This document shows positions 25,849-36,976 of a stretch of 64,000 nt of DNA, in pieces. Source of the stretch: Samsonia erythrinae (lineage in GTDB: Bacteria > Pseudomonadota > Gammaproteobacteria > Enterobacterales > Enterobacteriaceae); the NCBI RefSeq assembly GCF_004342665.1, contig NZ_SMBY01000001.1, forward strand, positions 372,001-436,000. Direction: 5' to 3'. Position numbers and translations under genes: made by a program. Position 1 is the first letter of the stretch. Each line of letters starts with the position of its first letter. The notes beneath the pieces are model-generated. The model saw only the letters and a program-made list of their open reading frames with translations, did no database searches and was not told the origin of the DNA.

Positions 25849-26814
25849 TTATTTTACTTCAATGCCTTTGGCCTGTAAGTCGGCGTGATAAGACGAGCGA
25901 ACAAATGGGCCGCAGGCCGCGTGGGTGAAGCCCATCGCCATTGCTTCGGCTTTCATCTCATCAAACTCATCCGGGCTGACATAGCGCTGGACTGGCAGGT
26001 GGTGGCGGCTCGGCTGTAAATATTGCCCCAGCGTCAGCATCGTCACCCCGTGGCGACGCAGATCGCGCATCACGTCCACGATTTCAGCGTTAGTTTCTCC
26101 CAATCCAACCATCAGGCCAGACTTGGTTGGGATATCCGGGTGGGCGTTTTTGAAGTTTTCCAGTAGCTTCAGCGACCACTCATAGTTCGCGCCGGGGCGC
26201 ACCTGACGATAAATGCGCGGTACGTTTTCCAAATTGTGGTTGAATACATCCGGCGGCGTGACGGTCAGGATCTCCAACGCGCGATCCATGCGGCCCCGAA
26301 AATCCGGCACCAGCGTTTCGATACGAATATGTGGGTTTTTCCGGCGGATGGCGCTAATGCAATCTGCGAAGTGCTGAGCACCGCCATCGCGCAGGTCATC
26401 GCGGTCAACCGAAGTGATCACCACATAGCGTAAGCCCATGTCATGGATCGTCTGCGCCAGTTTTTCCGGCTCATTGGCGTCCGGCGCGAGCGGGCGACCG
26501 TGGGCAACATCACAGAACGGACAACGACGCGTACAAATTGCGCCCAGAATCATGAAGGTTGCGGTGCCGTGATTAAAACACTCTGCCAGATTGGGGCAGG
26601 ATGCCTCTTCGCAAACTGAGTGTAACCCGTTTTTGCGCATGGCCGCTTTGATACCCTGAATACGGCTCGAATCCGCCGGAAGCTTAATCTTCATCCATTC
26701 AGGTTTGCGCAGGAGCGCTTCACGCTCGGTAGCGACTGTCCGCACCGGGATTAGCGCCATCTTATCGGCATCGCGGTATTTCACACCGCGTTCGATCTGA
26801 ATCGGTTTACTCAT
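25849..26814 (-). CDS. lipA: Lipoyl synthase
   Basis: A radical-SAM enzyme that inserts two sulfurs into octanoyl groups on lipoyl domains. The 321 residues equal E. coli LipA. Both iron-sulfur sites are visible: the auxiliary cluster CysX4CysX5Cys ([12 protein letters not shown]) and the SAM cluster CTRRCPFC; the C-terminal RSSYHAD serine is also present. An AT-rich gap of 221 bases separates it from lipB, so it has its own promoter. Confidence 0.97.
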   Translation of the reverse strand: MSKPIQIERGVKYRDADKMALIPVRTVATEREALLRKPEWMKIKLPADSSRIQGIKAAMRKNGLHSVCEEASCPNLAECFNHGTATFMILGAICTRRCPFCDVAHGRPLAPDANEPEKLAQTIHDMGLRYVVITSVDRDDLRDGGAQHFADCISAIRRKNPHIRIETLVPDFRGRMDRALEILTVTPPDVFNHNLENVPRIYRQVRPGANYEWSLKLLENFKNAHPDIPTKSGLMVGLGETNAEIVDVMRDLRRHGVTMLTLGQYLQPSRHHLPVQRYVSPDEFDEMKAEAMAMGFTHAACGPFVRSSYHADLQAKGIEVK

Positions 26815-27035
26815 GTTTGCGTCAGTTCCAGTTCTGAATCATTTCTTTGAATTTGTTATTGAAATTCAAAAGACGATGTTTCTCATTAAACTTTTTTTTA
26901 AAAAACTATAAAAATTATATCATCATGCCTGACGACAATCAGCCTTTGTGCAATCAAAGTGAAGAATTTATGTGAATAAAATGTAACTCAACAAAAAAAT
27001 ATCATATAACTGATTGTTTTTTATGGTCATAGGTG

Positions 27036-27716
27036 TTACCCCATCGGCTCACCCTGACGTTCCAGATCCCACGTAATAAGTTCATGCCCGGAATAGCCCA
27101 CGAGCTGCAAAAAAGTCTCGATCAGCACTGGCGCAATATCATTCAGTGTGACATCAGGCACCAGGTCGCTTACCTGCGTCATCACCATACCGGCATAACC
27201 ACATGGATTGATACGTAGGAAAGGAGAGAGATCCATGTCGATATTCAGCGCCAGCCCGTGGAAGGAACAGCCTTTGCGAATACGCAGCCCCAGCGAGCAG
27301 ATTTTACGTTCGCCCACATAAACGCCGGGAGCGTCCGCGCGCGCATGGGCTGCTATCTGGAAGTGCGCGAGTGTGCCAATTACGGTATTTTCGATTGCAG
27401 TGACGAGCTGACGCACGCCGAGTTTGCGGCGCTTCAGGTCAATCAATACGTACATGACCTGCTGTCCGGGGCCATGATAGGTCACCTGTCCCCCTCTATC
27501 GCTTTGAATCACCGGAATATCGCCGGGCATAAGCACATGCTCAGCTTTACCCGCCTGACCTTGTGTGAACACGCGTGGATGCTGAACCAGCCAGATCTCA
27601 TCCGGGGTTTTCTCATCACGTCGGTCGGTGAAATGATGCATCGCCAGAGAGACGGGCTCATAGGGTTGTACGTTGAGTTGACGTACGATGATCTTATCCT
27701 GTAGCAACGGTGTCAT
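27036..27716 (-). CDS. lipB: Octanoyl-[ACP]:protein octanoyltransferase
   Basis: LipB moves octanoate from acyl-carrier protein to lipoyl domains, supplying LipA. The 226 residues compare with 213 in E. coli, with a few extra at both ends. [17 protein letters not shown], the catalytic Cys in NPCGYAG and the Lys in [16 protein letters not shown] are intact. The chosen ATG at 27716 gives [14 protein letters not shown]; a better ribosome site is not visible. It lies 84 bases downstream of ybeD, the E. coli arrangement. Confidence 0.95.
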   Translation of the reverse strand: MTPLLQDKIIVRQLNVQPYEPVSLAMHHFTDRRDEKTPDEIWLVQHPRVFTQGQAGKAEHVLMPGDIPVIQSDRGGQVTYHGPGQQVMYVLIDLKRRKLGVRQLVTAIENTVIGTLAHFQIAAHARADAPGVYVGERKICSLGLRIRKGCSFHGLALNIDMDLSPFLRINPCGYAGMVMTQVSDLVPDVTLNDIAPVLIETFLQLVGYSGHELITWDLERQGEPMG

Positions 27717-27800
27717 CTTCAGGTTAAGGAAAGGTGGGGGGATTATAACGGCGGGAAGCCTCAGCGAACAGCACTCTGCCAATTTTCCCGCACGTTCTTC

Positions 27801-28064
27801 TTACAGCACCATACGCACGATGTCGATGCTGCCCAGTTCTTCGTACAGCGTCTCCACCTGCTCGATGTGCATCGCGGTGATGGTAATGGAAACGGAATGA
27901 TAGTTGCCCTTACTGCTGGGTTTGATCTGCGGCGTATAGTCGCCAGGCGCATGGCGCTGCACCACTTCAACGACCAAATCGACCAGCTCCGGTTTAGCTT
28001 CACCCATGACTTTGTAAGTAAAAGTACAAGGGAATTCCAGCAGTTCGTTTAATTTGGTTTTCAT
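27801..28064 (-). CDS. ybeD: DUF493 family protein YbeD
   Basis: An 87-residue protein, same length as E. coli YbeD and highly conserved ([20 protein letters not shown] and [16 protein letters not shown]). The fold resembles the ACT-like regulatory domain of phosphoglycerate dehydrogenase; a role linked to lipoate metabolism is suggested only by its constant position beside lipB. The function is not established. Confidence 0.93.
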   Translation of the reverse strand: MKTKLNELLEFPCTFTYKVMGEAKPELVDLVVEVVQRHAPGDYTPQIKPSSKGNYHSVSITITAMHIEQVETLYEELGSIDIVRMVL

Positions 28065-28143
28065 TTTCGCTCCAGAGAAGGGAGTACCTTGCTACGTTGT
28101 ACCGCATGCGTTGGTGTGGGCATTTGGTAAATAAGACGGATAA

Positions 28144-28174
28144 AAAATAACACTCCCGCGCGGCGCGCGGGAGT
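28144..28174 (-). terminator. Terminator of dacA
   Basis: ACTCCCGCGC/GCGCGGGAGT, a 10-base stem with a GGC loop, followed on the minus strand by TTATTTTTTA. Confidence 0.9.
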
Positions 28175-28220
28175 TAATGATAACTTCTATATGGGGGCGT
28201 TGTGCCCTAAAACAAGCGCG

Positions 28221-29432
28221 TTAGCCGAACCAGTGGTGGAACATCAGTTTGATGTAGTCGATCATACGGCCAAAGATCCCGCCTTCTTTTACTTCGTTCA
28301 TCACCACTAACGGACGCTGCTCGATCGTTTTGCCATCCAGTTGGAAGTTAATGGCGCCCACCACCTGATTTTTCGCCAGCGGCGCATGCAGTTCGGTTTT
28401 ATCCAGTACATAGCTGGCTTTCAGATCTTTCATGCGGCCGCGTGGGATGGTCAGATAAACGTCTTTTTCCACCCCCAGCGCCACGCGGTCGGCATCGCCA
28501 AACCAGACGGGCTCGGAAGCAAACTCTTTTCCGGTTTTCAGTGGCGCGACGGTTTCAAAGAAACGGAAACCCCAGGTTAGCAATTTTTTGCTTTCTGTTT
28601 CGCGTCCTTTGGCATTACGTCCGCCCAGTACCGCCGAGATCAGACGCATCTGGCCTTCTGTCGCTGAAGCAACCAGATTGTAACCTGCCGCCGAGGTATG
28701 GCCGGTTTTGATACCATCGACATTCAGGCTGGTATCCCACAGCAGGCCGTTGCGGTTCGGCTGGCGGATATTGTTGAAGGTGAAGTCTTTCTCTTTGTAG
28801 GTCGCGTATTCTTCCGGCACATCGCGGATTAAGGCTTGGCCGATCAGCGCCATATCGCGCGCAGAACTGAACTGTCCCGGTGCGTCCAGACCGTGTACGG
28901 TTTCGAAATGGGTATTTTGCAGCCCCAGCGCTTTAACGTAGCTGTTCATCAGGTTGACGAACGCATCCTGACTCCCGGCAACGTAGTCCGCCATGGCGAC
29001 GCAGGCATCATTACCGGATTGCAGGATAATCCCCCGGTTTAACTGGGAGACGGGAACGCGATCCCCCGGTTTGAGGAACATCAGGGACGATCCCTGAAAT
29101 ACCGGGTTGCCGGTTGCCCAGGCGTCTTTCCCCACGGTGACGATATCGTTTGGGGTAATTTTCCCTGACTTGATCGCCTGCCCAATAACGTAGCTGGTCA
29201 TCATTTTTGTCAGGCTGGCAGGATCGCGACGCGCGTCGGCGTTCATTTCGGCCAACACTTTCCCGGAGTTGTAATCAATCAGGATGTAGGATTCAGCATC
29301 GATTTGCGGAACACCGGGGATCATCGTTTTGAGATTGATATCTTCGGCGTGAGCAAAAGAGGAAGCGCTGATGACGAGCAGTGCGCTAAGCAGAGTAAAC
29401 TTGGTAAAACGAGACGTGTTTGCAGTATTCAT
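28221..29432 (-). CDS. dacA: D-alanyl-D-alanine carboxypeptidase, penicillin-binding protein 5
   Basis: PBP5 trims the terminal D-Ala from peptidoglycan pentapeptides at the periplasmic face. The 403 residues equal the E. coli precursor. A signal peptide ends near residue 29 (SSFAHAE). Active-site motifs are S73-L-T-K76, SGN near 137 and KTG near 240. The beta-rich C-terminal domain ends in the amphipathic membrane anchor [16 protein letters not shown]. It has its own terminator and lies between ybeD and rlpA as in E. coli. Confidence 0.97.
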   Translation of the reverse strand: MNTANTSRFTKFTLLSALLVISASSFAHAEDINLKTMIPGVPQIDAESYILIDYNSGKVLAEMNADARRDPASLTKMMTSYVIGQAIKSGKITPNDIVTVGKDAWATGNPVFQGSSLMFLKPGDRVPVSQLNRGIILQSGNDACVAMADYVAGSQDAFVNLMNSYVKALGLQNTHFETVHGLDAPGQFSSARDMALIGQALIRDVPEEYATYKEKDFTFNNIRQPNRNGLLWDTSLNVDGIKTGHTSAAGYNLVASATEGQMRLISAVLGGRNAKGRETESKKLLTWGFRFFETVAPLKTGKEFASEPVWFGDADRVALGVEKDVYLTIPRGRMKDLKASYVLDKTELHAPLAKNQVVGAINFQLDGKTIEQRPLVVMNEVKEGGIFGRMIDYIKLMFHHWFG

Positions 29433-29599
29433 GATTGGAACAACAACATCCGTGGATATAAGTTAAAAAAACGAATCACACTATAGCAGATGGAAAATAG
29501 GCCGGCATCAGACATTACGTTACGTGATTTTGCGAAAAGGCGGAATGTTCAATGCCATAGCCGCCGTTCCGGGTCGTCAACCTGCCGATGATCTTGCTG

Positions 29600-30673
29600 C
29601 TACAGCGCATCGGGCGCCGCGGTAATAAACGACTGCTGCTGGGCTTCGACTGACAAACGTTGTTGAAGTTCAGCGGCTTGCTGGCGATTCTGGAATGGCC
29701 CCAGTTGGATGCGATACAGCCCATTGCTGCCGGTCACGTTACCGGTGACGTTAAAACGTTCGCTCAGGCTGCGTAGCCAGGTTTGCGCGCGTTGCCGATC
29801 GCTCAGCGCCCCGACCTGGACGACATAGCGCCCCGTGGCGGGTGCGCTGGATGCGGCGGGTGCAGACGACGGCGCGACAGCCGGCGAGGTGTCGGACTCA
29901 AGCACACCGGAACGCAGCGTGGAAGGCGCGCCCAAAAAGCCCCCGCTTTCCGGCGCGCCGACCTGCGGCTGCACGCCGTCAGAAGAAGGGGACTGACGAG
30001 GATTGCTGATGGGACGAACCGCATCATTGGGCGATGTCGGCGAGCTCTCCATCATCGGCGTCCCTAATCCGCTGGCGCCGAAATTCGGGCGTTCCGGCAG
30101 GGCAAAGCTTTGTTTGGCGACGGTGGTGCCGAGCGTTCCGGGGCCGGAGAGCGTGCCGTCCGATGCAACATGGATGAAATCGACTTTTACCTTGGTGTTA
30201 TTCGAGATGTTCAGCCGCTCGCCTGCGGCTTTTGACAGATCGATAATTCTGCCCGGCGTATACGGCCCGCGATCGTTCACTCGCACCACCAGACGGCGAC
30301 CATTGCTCAGGTTGGTCACGCGTACATAGCTGGGTAAAGGCAGTGTGGGGTGAGCGGCAGTTAATGCGTTAGGATCAAAGATTTCGCCGATGGATGTGCG
30401 GTTACCGCTGGCTTCTTCGCCATACCATGTCGCTAAACCGGTCTCGCTGAAATTTTGCGGGTTTGTAATAATTTTATAGCGCTTACCCTTGAGGCTGTAG
30501 TCTTGCAGCGTTCCCTGATTGTAGGGTTCATAACGCGGCTCTACGCCGCCAATTTCTTCCACGGGGCCGTTATAAACCTGGGCCGTGGGGGGCGCAGGCT
30601 GCCGCTGTTCTATTGTGGTACAGGCGGCAAGCGCCAGAGTTATTGCGCCAGCCCAAAGCCAATTCTTACGCAT
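29600..30673 (-). CDS. rlpA: Endolytic murein transglycosylase lipoprotein RlpA
   Basis: An outer-membrane lipoprotein that binds denuded septal glycan; in Pseudomonas it is a lytic transglycosylase. The lipobox LALAAC puts the lipidated Cys at residue 18. A double-psi beta-barrel domain follows, with GLATWYGEEASGNRTSIGE (about 80-100) and VRVNDRGPYTPGRIIDLS (about 150). A Ser/Pro-rich linker and a C-terminal SPOR domain (about 280-350) complete it. The 357 residues compare with 362 in E. coli. Last gene of the mrdA-mrdB-rlpA run. Confidence 0.95.
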   Translation of the reverse strand: MRKNWLWAGAITLALAACTTIEQRQPAPPTAQVYNGPVEEIGGVEPRYEPYNQGTLQDYSLKGKRYKIITNPQNFSETGLATWYGEEASGNRTSIGEIFDPNALTAAHPTLPLPSYVRVTNLSNGRRLVVRVNDRGPYTPGRIIDLSKAAGERLNISNNTKVKVDFIHVASDGTLSGPGTLGTTVAKQSFALPERPNFGASGLGTPMMESSPTSPNDAVRPISNPRQSPSSDGVQPQVGAPESGGFLGAPSTLRSGVLESDTSPAVAPSSAPAASSAPATGRYVVQVGALSDRQRAQTWLRSLSERFNVTGNVTGSNGLYRIQLGPFQNRQQAAELQQRLSVEAQQQSFITAAPDAL

Positions 30674-30686
30674 TGCTCACCTCGTG

Positions 30687-31799
30687 TTATAAATTTTTGG
30701 ACAGCAGTTTACGGTGCGTATGTATCGACATGACGATACCGAATCCCGCCATTAAAACGACCAGCGCCGAACCGCCGTAGCTGACCAGCGGCAGCGGTAC
30801 GCCAACGACGGGAAGTATACCGCTGACCATCCCGATATTGACGAAGACATAGAAAAACAGAATCAACATCAGTCCACCGACCATGACCCGGCCAAACGAG
30901 GTTTGCGCATTAGCGGCGATAACCAGACCGCGCATAATCATGAACAGATACATGGTGAGCAGGATCAGCACCCCGATTAATCCAAGCTCTTCTGATAGCA
31001 CGGCAAAGATAAAGTCGGTGTGGCGTTCCGGGAGAAATTCGAGTTGAGACTGCGTCCCCTGAAGCCAGCCTTTTCCTGACAAACCGCCTGAACCTATCGC
31101 AATCTTAGACTGAATAATATGATACCCGGCACCGAGCGGATCGCTTTCCGGATCGAGCAACATCATGACCCTGGCACGCTGGTAGTCATGCATCAGGAAG
31201 AACCAAAGTATAGGAATAAACGCGGCTAATAACAGTACGGCGATGCCAATCAATCGCCAGCTCATGCCGGCCAGAAAAAGTACGAACAGCCCGGATAACG
31301 CAATCAGGATCGAGGTGCCTAAATCTGGCTGTGCAGCAACCAGCAGGGTAGGCACAAAGATCAGTATCAGGGCGATTGCCGTATTTTTTAGCGACGGGGG
31401 GCACATATCGCGGTTAATAAAGCGGGCCACCATGAGCGGGACGGCGATCTTGGCGATTTCCGACGGCTGGAAGCGAATGAAGCCTAAATCCAGCCAGCGC
31501 TGCGCGCCTTTACTGATTTGCCCAAAAATATCCACGACAAGCAGTAAGATCACACAGGCAATGTAGAGGTACGGGGCCCAGCCTTCATAAACGCGCGGGG
31601 GGATTTGCGCCATGACGACCATCACCGTCAGCCCCAACACGATCTGCACGACTTTGCGCTCCATCATGTCAATATCCTGCCCGCTGGCGCTCCACAGGAC
31701 AAACAGGCTATAGCCCAGCAGCGCCAGGATGCAGAGAAGAAAAGAGAGGTCGATGTGGATTTTCGCCCAGAATGACCCTTTTTGTTGGCTATCCGTCAT
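30687..31799 (-). CDS. mrdB: Peptidoglycan glycosyltransferase RodA
   Basis: RodA is the SEDS-family glycosyltransferase of the elongasome, polymerising lipid II with PBP2. The 370 residues equal E. coli, with ten membrane spans. The loop [27 protein letters not shown] contains the catalytic Asp region, and the C-terminal [22 protein letters not shown] is the family signature. It starts 9 bases after the mrdA stop, so the two partners are cotranscribed. Confidence 0.97.
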   Translation of the reverse strand: MTDSQQKGSFWAKIHIDLSFLLCILALLGYSLFVLWSASGQDIDMMERKVVQIVLGLTVMVVMAQIPPRVYEGWAPYLYIACVILLLVVDIFGQISKGAQRWLDLGFIRFQPSEIAKIAVPLMVARFINRDMCPPSLKNTAIALILIFVPTLLVAAQPDLGTSILIALSGLFVLFLAGMSWRLIGIAVLLLAAFIPILWFFLMHDYQRARVMMLLDPESDPLGAGYHIIQSKIAIGSGGLSGKGWLQGTQSQLEFLPERHTDFIFAVLSEELGLIGVLILLTMYLFMIMRGLVIAANAQTSFGRVMVGGLMLILFFYVFVNIGMVSGILPVVGVPLPLVSYGGSALVVLMAGFGIVMSIHTHRKLLSKNL

Positions 31800-31808
31800 G
31801 ACTGTCCG

Positions 31809-33713
31809 TTACTCACTTTCGCTGCCCGGCGGCGCAGGGGGCGCGCTGGGGAGAGCGGTATTGTTATCACCCAACAGAATATGATCGAGGATCTGACGGG
31901 TGATGGTGCCAACGGTCGGGCCAACCCCACCGTTTTCCAGAATAATCGATATCGCGACTTTGGGACTATTATACGGCGCAAAGGCGACCATCAGTTTATG
32001 GTCGCGCAGATGTTCTGCGATTTTATGCGCGTTATAGGTTTCATTTTCTTTCAGGCCGAAGACCTGCGCCGTACCGGATTTTGCCGCGATTTTATAGGGC
32101 GCATCTTCAAAACTTTTGCGCGCGGTGCCGTTAGGACGATTGGCGACGCCATACATACCGTCTTTCGCCACTTCCCAATAGCCTGAATGGATGTCGCCAA
32201 TCTGCTGATGTTCCGCCTGACGGAAAGGAATGATCGTGCCATTTTCCCGTGAACTATAAAGCAGATGCGGCGTTTTGATCTGTCCGTCGTTGATCAACGT
32301 TACCAATGACTTATTCATCTGAATAGGCGTTGCGGTCCAGTAGCCCTGGCCAATACCGACCGGGATCGTATCCCCCTGATACCAGGGTTTTTTGAATCTT
32401 TTGAGCTTCCACTCTCGGGTGGGCATGTTACCTGCGCTCTCTTCTGAAATGTCGATGCCGGTTTTCACGCCGTAGCCAAATTTGGTCATCCACTCGGACA
32501 GGCGATCAATTCCCATGTCATAGGCGACCTGATAGAAGAAGGTATCTGCCGACTCTTCCAGCGATTTAGTGAGGTTGAGACGCCCATGCCCCCACTTTTT
32601 CCAGTCGCGGAAGCGTTTTTCAGAACCGGGTAACTGCCACCAGCCGGGGTCGAAGAGGCTGGTACTGGTCGTGATAACGCCGCTGGTGAGTGCAGAAACT
32701 GCAATATAAGGCTTCACGGTGGACGCCGGAGGGTATACGCCTTGCGTTGCGCGGTTAATCAGCGGACGATTGGTGTCATTGCGTAACTGATTGTAGTCTT
32801 TGGTGGAGATCCCATCGACGAACAGGTTGGGGTCGTAGCTGGGGGTGGAAACCATCGCCAGAATGCCGCCGTCGCGCGGGTCGCTCACAATCACGGCGGC
32901 GCGACTGCCTTCCAGAAGCTTTTCGATATAGATTTGCAGGCTCAGATCCAGCGTCAGATAAATATCGCGTCCGGCCTGCGGCGGCTGTTCATGCAACTGG
33001 CGGATGACTCGCCCACGGTTGTTGACTTCCACTTCTTCATAGCCGGGTTTGCCGTGCAGTAAATCTTCGTAATGGCGCTCTATCCCCAGTTTGCCGATGT
33101 CGCGCGTCGCGGCGTAATCGGCGATTTTTTCTTCTTTCGTCAGTCGCTCGACGTCTTTGTCGTTAATCTTGGAGACATAACCAATAACGTGGGTGAGCGC
33201 AGAGCCGTAGGGATAATAGCGCCGCTGGTAACCCTTCACTTCAACGCCGGGAAACCGGTATTGATTAACGGCGAAGCGAGCAACCTGAATATCGTCCAGC
33301 CCGGTTTTTACCGGAATGGAGGTAAAACGGCGTGAACGCTTACGCTCTTTTTCAAAATTTTCCAGATCGTCATCGGTCAGATCGACGATGGGACGCAACG
33401 CTTCCAGCGTATCTTTCAGGTTGTCGACTTTTTCGGGCACCAGCTCCAACTGATAAATGGTGCGATTCAACGCCAGCGGCGTACCGTTACGGTCGTAGAT
33501 AATGCCGCGGCTGGGCGCGATAGGAACCAGTTTGATGCGATTTTCGTTAGAACGCGTGCGATAGTCATCAACACGCAAAATTTGCAGATGGTAAAGATTG
33601 GCGACTAATACACCGGAAAGCAGCAGAATGCCGAGAAACGCCACCAAAGCACGACGCACAAACAGGGCCGACTCAGCCGTATAATCACGAAAGGGTTTAC
33701 GTTCTACTTTCAT
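31809..33713 (-). CDS. mrdA: Penicillin-binding protein 2 (peptidoglycan DD-transpeptidase)
   Basis: PBP2 crosslinks peptidoglycan during cell elongation. The 634 residues compare with 633 in E. coli. A single N-terminal span (about 21-43) is followed by the pedestal domain and the transpeptidase domain. Active-site motifs are PASTVKPYI (SxxK, near 329), SADT near 383 and KSGTAQ near 544. E. coli has PGSTVKP where this has PASTVKP. The ribosome site before the ATG is poor, but the N-terminus (FRDYTAESALFVRRALVAF) fixes the start. Confidence 0.97.
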   Translation of the reverse strand: MKVERKPFRDYTAESALFVRRALVAFLGILLLSGVLVANLYHLQILRVDDYRTRSNENRIKLVPIAPSRGIIYDRNGTPLALNRTIYQLELVPEKVDNLKDTLEALRPIVDLTDDDLENFEKERKRSRRFTSIPVKTGLDDIQVARFAVNQYRFPGVEVKGYQRRYYPYGSALTHVIGYVSKINDKDVERLTKEEKIADYAATRDIGKLGIERHYEDLLHGKPGYEEVEVNNRGRVIRQLHEQPPQAGRDIYLTLDLSLQIYIEKLLEGSRAAVIVSDPRDGGILAMVSTPSYDPNLFVDGISTKDYNQLRNDTNRPLINRATQGVYPPASTVKPYIAVSALTSGVITTSTSLFDPGWWQLPGSEKRFRDWKKWGHGRLNLTKSLEESADTFFYQVAYDMGIDRLSEWMTKFGYGVKTGIDISEESAGNMPTREWKLKRFKKPWYQGDTIPVGIGQGYWTATPIQMNKSLVTLINDGQIKTPHLLYSSRENGTIIPFRQAEHQQIGDIHSGYWEVAKDGMYGVANRPNGTARKSFEDAPYKIAAKSGTAQVFGLKENETYNAHKIAEHLRDHKLMVAFAPYNSPKVAISIILENGGVGPTVGTITRQILDHILLGDNNTALPSAPPAPPGSESE

Positions 33714-33746
33714 CCTGCGCTATTTCACGTGTTTCATCGTATCGCC

Positions 33747-34217
33747 TTACTCCCGGTGGTAAGGGTGGTTAGTCGTAATACTCCAGGCTCGATACAAGCT
33801 TTCCGCCACCAGTACGCGAACGAGCGGATGCGGCAGCGTTAAAGGCGAGAGTGACCAGCTTTGTTCCGCTGCGGCTTTACATTCCGGCGCCAACCCTTCG
33901 GGCCCGCCAATCAGCAGGCTGACATCGCGTCCATCCTGTTTCCAGCGCTCCAGTTGCTGCGCCAGATGCGGGGTTTCCCAGCGGGTGCCGGGGATATCCA
34001 GCGTAACAATACGGTTGCCTTTACTTACCGCAGCCAGCATCTGTTCGCCTTCACGTTCCAGAATGCGTTTGATGTCCGCATTTTTGCCGCGTTTCCCCGC
34101 CGGGATCTCGATCAGTTCAAAAGGCATGTCTTTTGGGAAACGCCGCAGATAATCAGTGAAACCAGTCTGCACCCAGTCGGGCATTTTGGTGCCAACGGCG
34201 ACCAGTTGCAGTTTCAT
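33747..34217 (-). CDS. rlmH: 23S rRNA pseudouridine(1915) N3-methyltransferase RlmH
   Basis: A SPOUT methyltransferase that modifies helix 69 of the 70S ribosome. The 156 residues compare with 155 in E. coli. The SAM-binding knot is visible in [11 protein letters not shown] (about 100-110) and the C-terminal [20 protein letters not shown]...HPYHRE. It begins two bases after the rsfS stop, so it is coupled to rsfS. Confidence 0.97.
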   Translation of the reverse strand: MKLQLVAVGTKMPDWVQTGFTDYLRRFPKDMPFELIEIPAGKRGKNADIKRILEREGEQMLAAVSKGNRIVTLDIPGTRWETPHLAQQLERWKQDGRDVSLLIGGPEGLAPECKAAAEQSWSLSPLTLPHPLVRVLVAESLYRAWSITTNHPYHRE

Positions 34218-34218
34218 G

Positions 34219-34536
34219 CTAGCTCCACAACTTTTCTAATTCGTACAGCTGACGGCTCTCTTCCTGCATGACATGAACCATCACATCCCCCAGGTCAACG
34301 ACCACCCACTCTGCCGAATGTTCACCTTCCACCCCAAGTGGGATAAGGCCCGCTGCGCGAGAAGCCTGCACAACGTGATCGGCAATAGAAACCACATGGC
34401 GCGTGGAAGTGCCGGTACAGATCACCATGTAATCGGTGATGCTGGATTTTCCCTGCACGTTAAGGGCCACGATATCCTGGCCTTTTAAATCATCGATCTT
34501 GTCAATAACGAAATCTTGGAGTGCCTGACCTTGCAA
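34219..34536 (-). CDS. rsfS: Ribosomal silencing factor RsfS
   Basis: RsfS binds L14 on the 50S subunit and blocks joining with 30S in starvation. The 105 residues equal E. coli Rsf[30 protein letters not shown]-type core and the [16 protein letters not shown]-type C-terminus (here [12 protein letters not shown]) are conserved. The first gene of the rsfS-rlmH-mrdA-mrdB-rlpA series. Between it and nadD (34537-34729) E. coli has cobC; here there is no gene. Confidence 0.96.
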   Translation of the reverse strand: MQGQALQDFVIDKIDDLKGQDIVALNVQGKSSITDYMVICTGTSTRHVVSIADHVVQASRAAGLIPLGVEGEHSAEWVVVDLGDVMVHVMQEESRQLYELEKLWS

Positions 34537-34729
34537 AGGTTCCTCCTCAATGGCGCTTCATCCATCACGGATAAACGCATCTGGCGCTGAATTGTTTAGA
34601 AAAAACGTTAATCACCGAATAATTGCCAAAATTTTTCGACCTTCCCGGTGATTGAAACTAGCCGCGCAGTATATCACGCACTTTTGCCGAGTGGTATAAA
34701 GCCCGTACGGATGGGCGGGAAAAGCGGCG

Positions 34730-35419
34730 TTATCGATACAGGTCATGTTCGTCGATGTAATGAATGACGGCGGGAGGCAGTAAATCGTGACAGTCCAACC
34801 CCTGACGTCGGCGCTGGCGAATCTCCGTCGCGGAAATGGTCACCAGCGGCGTATCGGCCAAAAAGATCCGCCCGTGCGGCTGCTGATGAAGATCGTCCGG
34901 TGAGTGCGTCAAATGGTTGTCCAGCCACCGCTGTAATTCAGGCGTTTCCAGCGTTGAACGATAGCCGGGGCGGGCGCACACCAGCAAATGACAGACACTC
35001 AGCAGATCCTGCCAGCGCTGCCAGTGGTGTAATGTCAGCAGCGAGTCCTGCCCGATAATAAAGCCCAGCGGGGCGTCATGGCCTTTTTCCGCTCGTAGCG
35101 CTTCCAGCGTCTCGATGGTGTAGGACGGCGTTTGACGTTGCAGCTCCCGATCGTCCACGGTAAATAACGCATTGCCTGCAACGGCCAGCTCAGCCATATG
35201 AAGCCGCTGGCGGGCGCTGGCTCCGGGTTGCTGTCGATGCGGCGGGACATTGTTGGGCATCAGGACGACCTGCGTCAGCCCGACGAGTTTTGCCAGCGCC
35301 GTTACCGGCTGAAGGTGACCGTAGTGAATCGGATCGAAGGTGCCGCCAAAAAACGCGGTCAACGAGGGCGCCGCGGGGAACGTATTCAGATGAATGTCTC
35401 CGGTAAGGCTTTGCCGCAC
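34730..35419 (-). CDS. nadD: Nicotinate-nucleotide adenylyltransferase NadD (start uncertain)
   Basis: NadD makes nicotinic acid adenine dinucleotide from NaMN and ATP. The nucleotidyltransferase motifs [32 protein letters not shown] and the C-terminal [13 protein letters not shown] are all present. The frame has no ATG near its start. Candidates are GTG at 35419 (229 residues, no ribosome site) and CTG at 35389 (219 residues, GGAG 8 bases upstream, closer to the 213 of E. coli). The coordinates use the GTG; the CTG is at least as likely. Overlaps the 3' end of holA. Confidence 0.9.
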   Translation of the reverse strand: MRQSLTGDIHLNTFPAAPSLTAFFGGTFDPIHYGHLQPVTALAKLVGLTQVVLMPNNVPPHRQQPGASARQRLHMAELAVAGNALFTVDDRELQRQTPSYTIETLEALRAEKGHDAPLGFIIGQDSLLTLHHWQRWQDLLSVCHLLVCARPGYRSTLETPELQRWLDNHLTHSPDDLHQQPHGRIFLADTPLVTISATEIRQRRRQGLDCHDLLPPAVIHYIDEHDLYR

Positions 35420-36411
35420 AGAAGCATGGCAAGCGATTCAAGTTCAGGCCAAACGGACTGACCATAATCCTGCTTCAGGGTGATTTCTAGCTGCGTGAGC
35501 AAGCGGATTGCCTGCTGTAGCTGCTGTGGCGAGAGCCGCTGTAATGCCTGAGTCAGCAGTTCGCGTCGGTTTTGCCAGACTTTATGCTGGTCGAAGAGGG
35601 TGCGCAGCGGCGCGTGCTGCTGACGGCGTTTGAGCGTCAGCAGCAGCAACAGCTCGCGTTGCAACGTGCGCAGTAAAATGACGGGTTCGCAATCTTCCTG
35701 CTTTAGCTGCTGTAAGATGTGCCAGGCGCGTCGGCCTTTCCCCGCCAGCAGGGCATCAAGCCAATGGAACGGCGTGAAGTGGGCCGCGTCATTGACCGCA
35801 TCTTCTACCCGCGGCAGCGTCAGTTTTCCATCGGGATAGAGCAGTGCAAGCCGCTCCAGCGCCTGAGACAGCGCCAGAAGGTTTCCTTCATAGCAATAGC
35901 ACAGGAGTTGGGTCGCCTGCTCATCCAGCATCAGCTTCATGGTTTTAGCACGTTGGGCAACCCAGCGGGGGAGCTGAGCCTGTTCCGGCGTTAGACAATT
36001 GATATAGACGCTGTCTTGCGCGAGCGTTTTGAACCAGGGGCTGTTTTCCTGCGCTTTCGTCAGTTTGTGACCGCGCAGAATCAGCAAAATATCCGAATGC
36101 AGCAGGGCAGAGAGCTTGACCAGATTGTCGCTCATGGCCGCATTGGGGCCGTTTTCCGGCAAAATGAGTAACAGTGACTGGCGTGAGGCAAATAAACTGA
36201 GCGCCTGACAGGTGCCGAAAATGGCATCCCAGTCGGTATGGGCATCCAGCGTAAAGGTAAAATGTTCGCTGAATTCCTGCTGTTGGGCCGCCAGCCTGAT
36301 GCTGTCGAGGCTTTCCTGCAACAGGAGCGGGTCGGAACCAAAAACCAGATAGCAACCGCGCAGCCCTTCATTCAGCTGCGCGGCGAGTTGTTCAGGATAG
36401 AGCCGAATCAT
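35386..36411 (-). CDS. holA: DNA polymerase III subunit delta
   Basis: The delta subunit is the wrench of the clamp loader that opens the beta ring. The 341 residues compare with 343 in E. coli. [36 protein letters not shown] opens an AAA+-like domain without functional Walker motifs, as in the family, and the collar domain follows. The ATG overlaps the lptE stop by four bases (ATGA); the 3' end overlaps the probable nadD start. The leuS-lptE-holA-nadD order is the E. coli one. Confidence 0.95.
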   Translation of the reverse strand: MIRLYPEQLAAQLNEGLRGCYLVFGSDPLLLQESLDSIRLAAQQQEFSEHFTFTLDAHTDWDAIFGTCQALSLFASRQSLLLILPENGPNAAMSDNLVKLSALLHSDILLILRGHKLTKAQENSPWFKTLAQDSVYINCLTPEQAQLPRWVAQRAKTMKLMLDEQATQLLCYCYEGNLLALSQALERLALLYPDGKLTLPRVEDAVNDAAHFTPFHWLDALLAGKGRRAWHILQQLKQEDCEPVILLRTLQRELLLLLTLKRRQQHAPLRTLFDQHKVWQNRRELLTQALQRLSPQQLQQAIRLLTQLEITLKQDYGQSVWPELESLAMLLCGKALPETFI

Positions 36412-36962
36412 GGACGCTTAGCGGTGGTAATCGACTCGGCGGTCTGCTGCCGATTCTTCACTTCCTGACTACCGTTGATGGTTAACAACTTACGCACCAA
36501 CTGCTGCGCAGCTTGCTCACGCATTTCCTGATGGATGATCTCCTGCTCTGCATCCTTTGCCAGCGCGGCCAGCGGGTTGTCAAAGAACGTGCGGAACACC
36601 GTTACGCTGAGGGGATAAATATCTTCACCCGGTATCAGCACCTGAGCCTGCAACGTCAGCACCATCTGGTATTCAGCGGTTTTACCATCCTGAAAAATGG
36701 AAACCGTATCGCGCGTATTTTTTGAACCCAGCAGGCGCAGAGAGGGAATATCCTGCCGCGTCGCATCCTCAACGATTGTGACATCGTTGAGGCGAAGCTG
36801 CTCACGCACCGCGCGCGCCAGCGGGCCATACGGGTCGCTACTGTCGAGCACCAGTGTCTGTAGCTGCTCAGGCACCTGTGTGGTGCCGCGTAAGTGAAAA
36901 CCGCAACCAGCGGTGATTAACACCGCCAGTCCCAGCAACAGCGTAAATAGACGATGTCGCAC
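36408..36962 (-). CDS. lptE: LPS-assembly lipoprotein LptE
   Basis: LptE plugs the LptD barrel and helps deliver LPS to the outer leaflet. The signal peptide and lipobox LITAGC set the lipidated Cys at residue 20. [26 protein letters not shown] and the C-terminal [21 protein letters not shown] are typical. The 184 residues compare with 193 in E. coli, with a shorter tail. Coupled to holA; 14 bases downstream of leuS. Confidence 0.95.
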   Translation of the reverse strand: MRHRLFTLLLGLAVLITAGCGFHLRGTTQVPEQLQTLVLDSSDPYGPLARAVREQLRLNDVTIVEDATRQDIPSLRLLGSKNTRDTVSIFQDGKTAEYQMVLTLQAQVLIPGEDIYPLSVTVFRTFFDNPLAALAKDAEQEIIHQEMREQAAQQLVRKLLTINGSQEVKNRQQTAESITTAKRP

Positions 36963-36976
36963 TGTTCCTCCTTGCC

